Made by a program: the position numbers and the translations under genes. A model generated the notes under the pieces. It was not told where the DNA came from. It saw nothing but the letters and a program-made list of their open reading frames with translations, and did no database searches. Of a stretch of DNA of 54,408 nt, positions 50,889 to 54,408 are shown one piece after another; positions within the stretch are counted from its first letter, which is position 1, and every line of letters starts with the position of its first letter. The stretch lies in contig NZ_AZWO01000031.1 in NCBI RefSeq assembly GCF_000514775.1, forward strand, positions 1 through 54,408. The letters run 5' to 3'. This DNA is from Salinispora pacifica CNR114. GTDB lineage: Bacteria; Actinomycetota; Actinomycetes; Mycobacteriales; Micromonosporaceae.

Positions 50889-52414
50889 TCATCCAGCCAA
50901 CCGGGATCACCCCCGCCGACGTGCTCGCCGTCGCCCGCGGCAACGCCAAGGTCGTCCTCGACCCGACGGCGATCGACGCGATGGCCAACAGCCGGTCCGT
51001 CGTGGACGGGATCGAGGCCGCCGGCCAGCCGGTGTACGGCGTGAGCACCGGCTTCGGGGCGCTCGCCAACACCTTCGTCGCCCCACAGCGGCGGGCCGAG
51101 CTACAGCACGCGCTGATCCGTTCGCACGCCGCCGGGGTCGGGACCGCCATGCCCCGCGAGGTGGTGCGGGCGATGATGCTGCTGCGCGTCCGTTCTCTCG
51201 CGTTCGGCCGCTCCGGGGTCCGGCCGCTGGTCGCCACCGCGCTGGTGGACCTACTCAACCACGATGTCACCCCGTGGGTGCCCGAGCACGGGTCACTGGG
51301 GGCCTCCGGGGATCTGGCGCCGCTGGCGCACTGCGCGCTGGCGCTACTCGGCGAGGGCTGGGTGCTGGGCGCGGCCGGTGACCGGATCCCGGCCGGCGAG
51401 GCGCTGCGCCGGGTCGGTATCACGCCGATCGAGCTGGCCGCCAAGGAGGGGCTGGCACTGATCAACGGCACCGACGGCATGCTCGGCATGCTGCTGATGG
51501 CCAACCACGACGCCGCGCACCTGTTCACCCTGGCCGACGTGACGGCCGCCCTGGCCATCGAGGCGATGCTCGGCACGGACCGACCGTTCCAGCCCGAGCT
51601 ACACGCCATCCGGCCGCACCCCGGTCAGGCCACCTCGGCGGCGAACATCCACCGCCTGCTCCAGGACTCGGCGGTGATGGCGTCGCACCGCGACGACGTG
51701 GTGCACGCGGTGCAGGACGCGTACTCGATGCGGTGCGCGCCGCAGGTCGCCGGCGCGGCCCGGGACACCCTGGACTTCGCCCGACAGGTGGCGGGCCGGG
51801 AACTGGTCTCGGTGGTGGACAACCCGGTGGTCCTGCCGGACGGCCGGGTCGAGTCCACCGGGAACTTCCACGGCGCGCCGCTCGGTTTCGCCGCGGACTT
51901 CCTCGCCGTCGCCGCCGCCGAGGTCGGCGCGATCGCCGAGCGACGGGTGGACCGGCTGCTCGACGTGACCCGCTCCCGGGACCTGCCGGCGTTCCTCTCC
52001 CCCGACGCCGGGGTCAACTCCGGGCTGATGATCGCCCAGTACACGGCGGCCGGCATCGTCGCGGAGAACCGCCGACTCGCCGCCCCCGCCTCGGTGGACT
52101 CCCTGCCCACCAGCGGGATGCAGGAAGACCACGTGTCGATGGGCTGGGCGGCGACCAAGAAGCTGCGGACCGTCCTGGACAACCTGACCAGTCTGCTCGC
52201 GGTCGAGCTTCTCGCCGCGGTCCGCGGGCTCCAGCTCCGGGCGCCGCTACAACCGTCACCGGCCGGACGGGCCGCCATCGCCGCGTTGGCCGGGGCCGCC
52301 GGTGAGCCCGGCCCGGACATCTTCCTCGCGCCGGTGCTGGAGACCGCCCGTACGGTGATTGCCGGCCCGGAGCTTCGGGCGGCGATCGAACGTGAGGTCG
52401 GGACGCTGGCCTGA
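50876..52414 (+). CDS. hutH: Histidine ammonia-lyase
   Basis: This enzyme (512 aa) deaminates histidine to urocanate, the first step. The MIO prosthetic-group triad A143-S144-G145 lies in GSLGASGDLAPLAH, and YGVSTGFG with the catalytic Tyr is near 53-60. The ATG follows GGAGAA. It is the final gene of the operon and is followed by a hairpin. Confidence 0.97.
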   Translation: MSTVVIQPTGITPADVLAVARGNAKVVLDPTAIDAMANSRSVVDGIEAAGQPVYGVSTGFGALANTFVAPQRRAELQHALIRSHAAGVGTAMPREVVRAMMLLRVRSLAFGRSGVRPLVATALVDLLNHDVTPWVPEHGSLGASGDLAPLAHCALALLGEGWVLGAAGDRIPAGEALRRVGITPIELAAKEGLALINGTDGMLGMLLMANHDAAHLFTLADVTAALAIEAMLGTDRPFQPELHAIRPHPGQATSAANIHRLLQDSAVMASHRDDVVHAVQDAYSMRCAPQVAGAARDTLDFARQVAGRELVSVVDNPVVLPDGRVESTGNFHGAPLGFAADFLAVAAAEVGAIAERRVDRLLDVTRSRDLPAFLSPDAGVNSGLMIAQYTAAGIVAENRRLAAPASVDSLPTSGMQEDHVSMGWAATKKLRTVLDNLTSLLAVELLAAVRGLQLRAPLQPSPAGRAAIAALAGAAGEPGPDIFLAPVLETARTVIAGPELRAAIEREVGTLA

Positions 52415-52433
52415 CCCTCCTGCTCGGCGTGCC

Positions 52434-52469
52434 CGGGCAGCGGCTGCCGAGTTCGGTGGCCGCTGCCCG
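52434..52469. terminator. Bidirectional hairpin between hutH and rdgB
   Basis: CGGGCAGCGGC (52434-52444) and GCCGCTGCCCG (52459-52469) form a perfect 11-bp stem in the short gap between convergent genes. Confidence 0.75.
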
Positions 52470-52480
52470 AGTACGGCAGG

Positions 52481-53095
52481 TCAGGCCGGCGGCAACACCC
52501 TGGCGACCAGCTTCGCCAGTTCGCGCAGCGCCTTGCCGCGGTGGCTGATCGCGTCCTTCTCCGCCGGCGTCAGCTCGGCGTTCGTCCGGTCCTGCCCGTC
52601 GCCGCGAAAGATCGGGTCGTAGCCGAAGCCACCGTCGCCGTGCGGCTCCCGCAGCAGGCGACCGGCCTGCCGGCCGTCCACCAGGTGCTCCTTGCCGCCG
52701 GGCAGCGCCAGGGCCACCGTGCAGACGAAGGACGCGCCCCGATGCTCGTCCGGCACGTCGGCGATCTGGTTCAGCACCAGCTGAAGGTTGGCGTGGTCAT
52801 CACCGTGCTGGCCGGCCCAGCGGGCACTGAAGACACCGGGCATGCCGTTGAGCGCCTCCACCGCCAGGCCGGAGTCGTCGGCGATGGTGGGCAACCCGGT
52901 GCGCCGACACCCCTCCCGGGCCTTGATCAGCGCGTTCTCACCGAACGTGAGGCCGGTCTCCGGCAGCTCCGGGTAGGCCTCGACGTCGTCGAGGCCGATC
53001 AGGGCGATCCGGTGCGCGCCCAGGGCCCCATCGAGGATGCGTTGCAGCTCAATGAGCTTCTTCCGGTTCCGGGTGGCGAGCAGGACCTTGTTCAT
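52481..53095 (-). CDS. rdgB: Non-canonical purine NTP pyrophosphatase (RdgB/HAM1)
   Basis: The 204-aa house-cleaning enzyme removes ITP, dITP and XTP. It starts KVLLATRNRKKLIELQ and has LPTIADDSGLAVEAL near 63-77, ARWAGQHGDDHANLQ and the C-terminal SHRGKALREL. It is next to rph, the usual actinobacterial arrangement, and downstream of it in the same direction. Confidence 0.96.
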   Translation of the reverse strand: MNKVLLATRNRKKLIELQRILDGALGAHRIALIGLDDVEAYPELPETGLTFGENALIKAREGCRRTGLPTIADDSGLAVEALNGMPGVFSARWAGQHGDDHANLQLVLNQIADVPDEHRGASFVCTVALALPGGKEHLVDGRQAGRLLREPHGDGGFGYDPIFRGDGQDRTNAELTPAEKDAISHRGKALRELAKLVARVLPPA

Positions 53096-53144
53096 GCTGA
53101 GTCACCTTTGTTCACGACCACGGAAGCCAGCAGCGGAGCCATCC

Positions 53145-53870
53145 TCACGAAAGCGCCTTCCGCTGGGCTTCGGCCAACTCCACACAGCCGGCGACGGCCA
53201 GGTCGAGCAGGGCGTCGAGCTGTCCACGGCTGAAGACGCCCGCCTCACCGGTGCCCTGCACCTCAACGAAGTCACCGGCGCCGGTGCAGACCACGTTCAG
53301 GTCGACCTCGGCGGTTGCGTCCTCGGCGTAGTCGAGGTCCAACCGCGGCTCACCGGCGATGACGCCGACGCTGACCGCCGCCACCGAGCGATGCATCACC
53401 GTCTCCGGCCGACCGACGAGGGAACGGCGGGTGGCGAGCCAGGTCACCGCGTCGTGCAGCGCCACGTACCCGCCGGTGATCGCGGCGGTACGGGTGCCGC
53501 CGTCGGCCTGGAGCACGTCGCAGTCGAGCACGATGGAGTTCTCGCCCAGCGCCTTCAGGTCGATCGACGCGCGCAGGCTACGGCCGATCAACCGGGAGAT
53601 CTCGTGGGTACGCCCACCGACCCGCCCCTTGATACTTTCCCGGTCGGAGCGGGTGTTGGTGGCGCGGGGCAGCATGGCGTACTCGGCGGTGACCCAGCCG
53701 AGTCCGGAGCCCTTGCGCCAGCGGGGCACCCCCTCGGTGACGCTGGCGGTGCAGAGCACCCGGGTGGCGCCGAACTCGACCAGCACCGAGCCCTCGGGAT
53801 GGGTGCTCCAGCCGCGGGTCAGGGTCACCGGTCGGAGGTGGTCGGGCAGCCGCCCGTCAGGTCGCGCCAT
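53145..53870 (-). CDS. rph: Ribonuclease PH
   Basis: The 241-aa phosphate-dependent 3'-5' exoribonuclease trims tRNA 3' ends. It begins RPDGRLPDHLRPVTL, with GSVLVEFGATRVLCTAS, a phosphate site RTAAITGGYVAL near 128 and EVQGTGEAGVFSR near 205. The full fold is present. Confidence 0.97.
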   Translation of the reverse strand: MARPDGRLPDHLRPVTLTRGWSTHPEGSVLVEFGATRVLCTASVTEGVPRWRKGSGLGWVTAEYAMLPRATNTRSDRESIKGRVGGRTHEISRLIGRSLRASIDLKALGENSIVLDCDVLQADGGTRTAAITGGYVALHDAVTWLATRRSLVGRPETVMHRSVAAVSVGVIAGEPRLDLDYAEDATAEVDLNVVCTGAGDFVEVQGTGEAGVFSRGQLDALLDLAVAGCVELAEAQRKALS

Positions 53871-53959
53871 GTCTGCACCCTATGTGGTGGCGAGGGCGGC
53901 CCGCCCCGGGGTGCCCCCGGTCGGCTCGACCCGCCGAGGTCCGGGCCGGTCCGCGCCGG

Positions 53960-54408
53960 TCAGACCTCGTAACGCGCGCCCGGTCGAACCACCTCGAGCG
54001 GGCCGGCGTAGGCGGTGGCGGCGGACGTGACGGTCTGCGCCTCGCTGCCCCAAGCCGCCACGAGGTGGGTCAGCAGCAGCCGCCCGACGCCGGCCTTGGT
54101 GGCGACCTCGCCGGCCTCCCCGCCGGTCAGGTGCAGATCCGGCGGGTTGTCCACCCCATCGAGGTAGCTCGCCTCGCAGAGGAACACGTCGGCTCCCTGG
54201 GCCAGCTGCAGCAGCGCCTCGCAGGGGGCGGTGTCGGAGGAGTAGCAGAGCACCCGACCGTTGTGTTCCAGCCGGACCCCGTACGTCTCGATCGGATGGT
54301 TGACCCGGTCGACGGTGACGGTCAGCGGGCCGATCGGGAACGTCCCCGGGGTCAGGGCGGCGAACTGGTACACATCCTCGACGGTGCTGTCCTGCACTCC
54401 GCTGAGGG
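53960..54408 (-). CDS. MBL-fold hydrolase, 5' part outside the window (Rv1339-like)
   Basis: The C-terminal 145+ residues of a metallo-beta-lactamase-fold protein are seen: VNHPIETYGVRLEHNGRVLCYSSDTAPC with the metal-ligand Asp, DVFLCEASYLDG, HLTGGEAGEVA and LLLTHLVAAW with the last histidine. The N-terminal HxHxDH motif lies beyond the window. Position before rph and rdgB matches mycobacterial Rv1339, described as an atypical cyclic-nucleotide phosphodiesterase, so the same role is plausible. Confidence 0.85.
   Translation of the reverse strand, partial: LSGVQDSTVEDVYQFAALTPGTFPIGPLTVTVDRVNHPIETYGVRLEHNGRVLCYSSDTAPCEALLQLAQGADVFLCEASYLDGVDNPPDLHLTGGEAGEVATKAGVGRLLLTHLVAAWGSEAQTVTSAATAYAGPLEVVRPGARYEV

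Noticed and set aside
1..54408. CRISPR array
   Set aside because: No evenly spaced 25-40 base repeats with unique spacers were seen; the repeats at 41.8 kb are directly adjacent units.

Overview
The window is high-GC actinobacterial DNA. tRNA genes with encoded CCA, GTG starts, overlapping ATGA gene junctions, Orn, a Rph/RdgB/MBL-hydrolase block, CopC-CopD and BldB/WhiJ-type XRE-DUF397 pairs suggest a member of the Micromonosporaceae (Micromonospora or Salinispora-like). The genus is an inference from gene content and was not tested by search.

Positions 1-27415 form a genomic island inserted in the 3' end of a tRNA-Lys(CTT) gene. An identical 95-base repeat, made of the tRNA 3' part plus its terminator, lies at both ends (1-95 and 27321-27415), and the intact tRNA is on the right. 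The left third is a defence block: a type I restriction-modification operon (hsdR, hsdM, hsdS) with an AbiEi/AbiEii toxin-antitoxin pair between hsdR and hsdM. It converges on a reverse-strand operon of replication-relaxation protein, DUF2637 membrane protein (probable frameshift), excisionase-like HTH protein, tyrosine integrase, a GmrSD-like DUF262/DUF1524 protein and RadC. No FtsK/TraB translocase or autonomous Rep gene is visible, so this looks like a reduced actinomycete integrative element. A decayed second copy of the replication-relaxation N-terminus at about 15.5 kb indicates that the island is a composite of two related elements.

The right half of the island carries the most unusual unit: a tightly overlapping seven-gene reverse-strand operon (22091 down to 15721). 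It encodes a sugar-isomerase-like TIM barrel, a Gfo/Idh/MocA oxidoreductase, an archaeal-type S-adenosylmethionine synthetase, an HPr-kinase-like P-loop kinase, a GpgS-like glycosyltransferase, a CofE-like glutamate ligase and a uronate-dehydrogenase-like SDR. Two small cysteine-containing proteins precede it. I do not recognise the product; a phosphorylated, glycosylated and amino-acid-ligated small molecule is a hypothesis only. It is flanked on the right by two XRE regulator modules (XRE-DUF5753 + DUF397; XRE + flavoprotein) and a Nudix hydrolase.

From 27.4 kb onward the sequence looks like core chromosome. It holds an L,D-transpeptidase lipoprotein, a broken beta-helix protein gene, two small Cys proteins with an XRE regulator, a GNAT lacking its acetyl-CoA loop, tRNA-His, oligoribonuclease, a GT87 mannosyltransferase-like protein, a copper block (YcnI, CopCD), MauE/DsbA-like redox proteins, an ECF Ni/Co transporter (CbiMNQO-type) behind a probable Nur operator, a peroxiredoxin, tRNA-Leu, ASCH, GNAT and MOSC proteins. 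It then has a complete histidine-utilisation operon led by an RpiR regulator (hutU, M20 amidohydrolase, hutF, hutI, hutH) and ends with rdgB, rph and a truncated MBL-fold gene related by neighbourhood to mycobacterial Rv1339.
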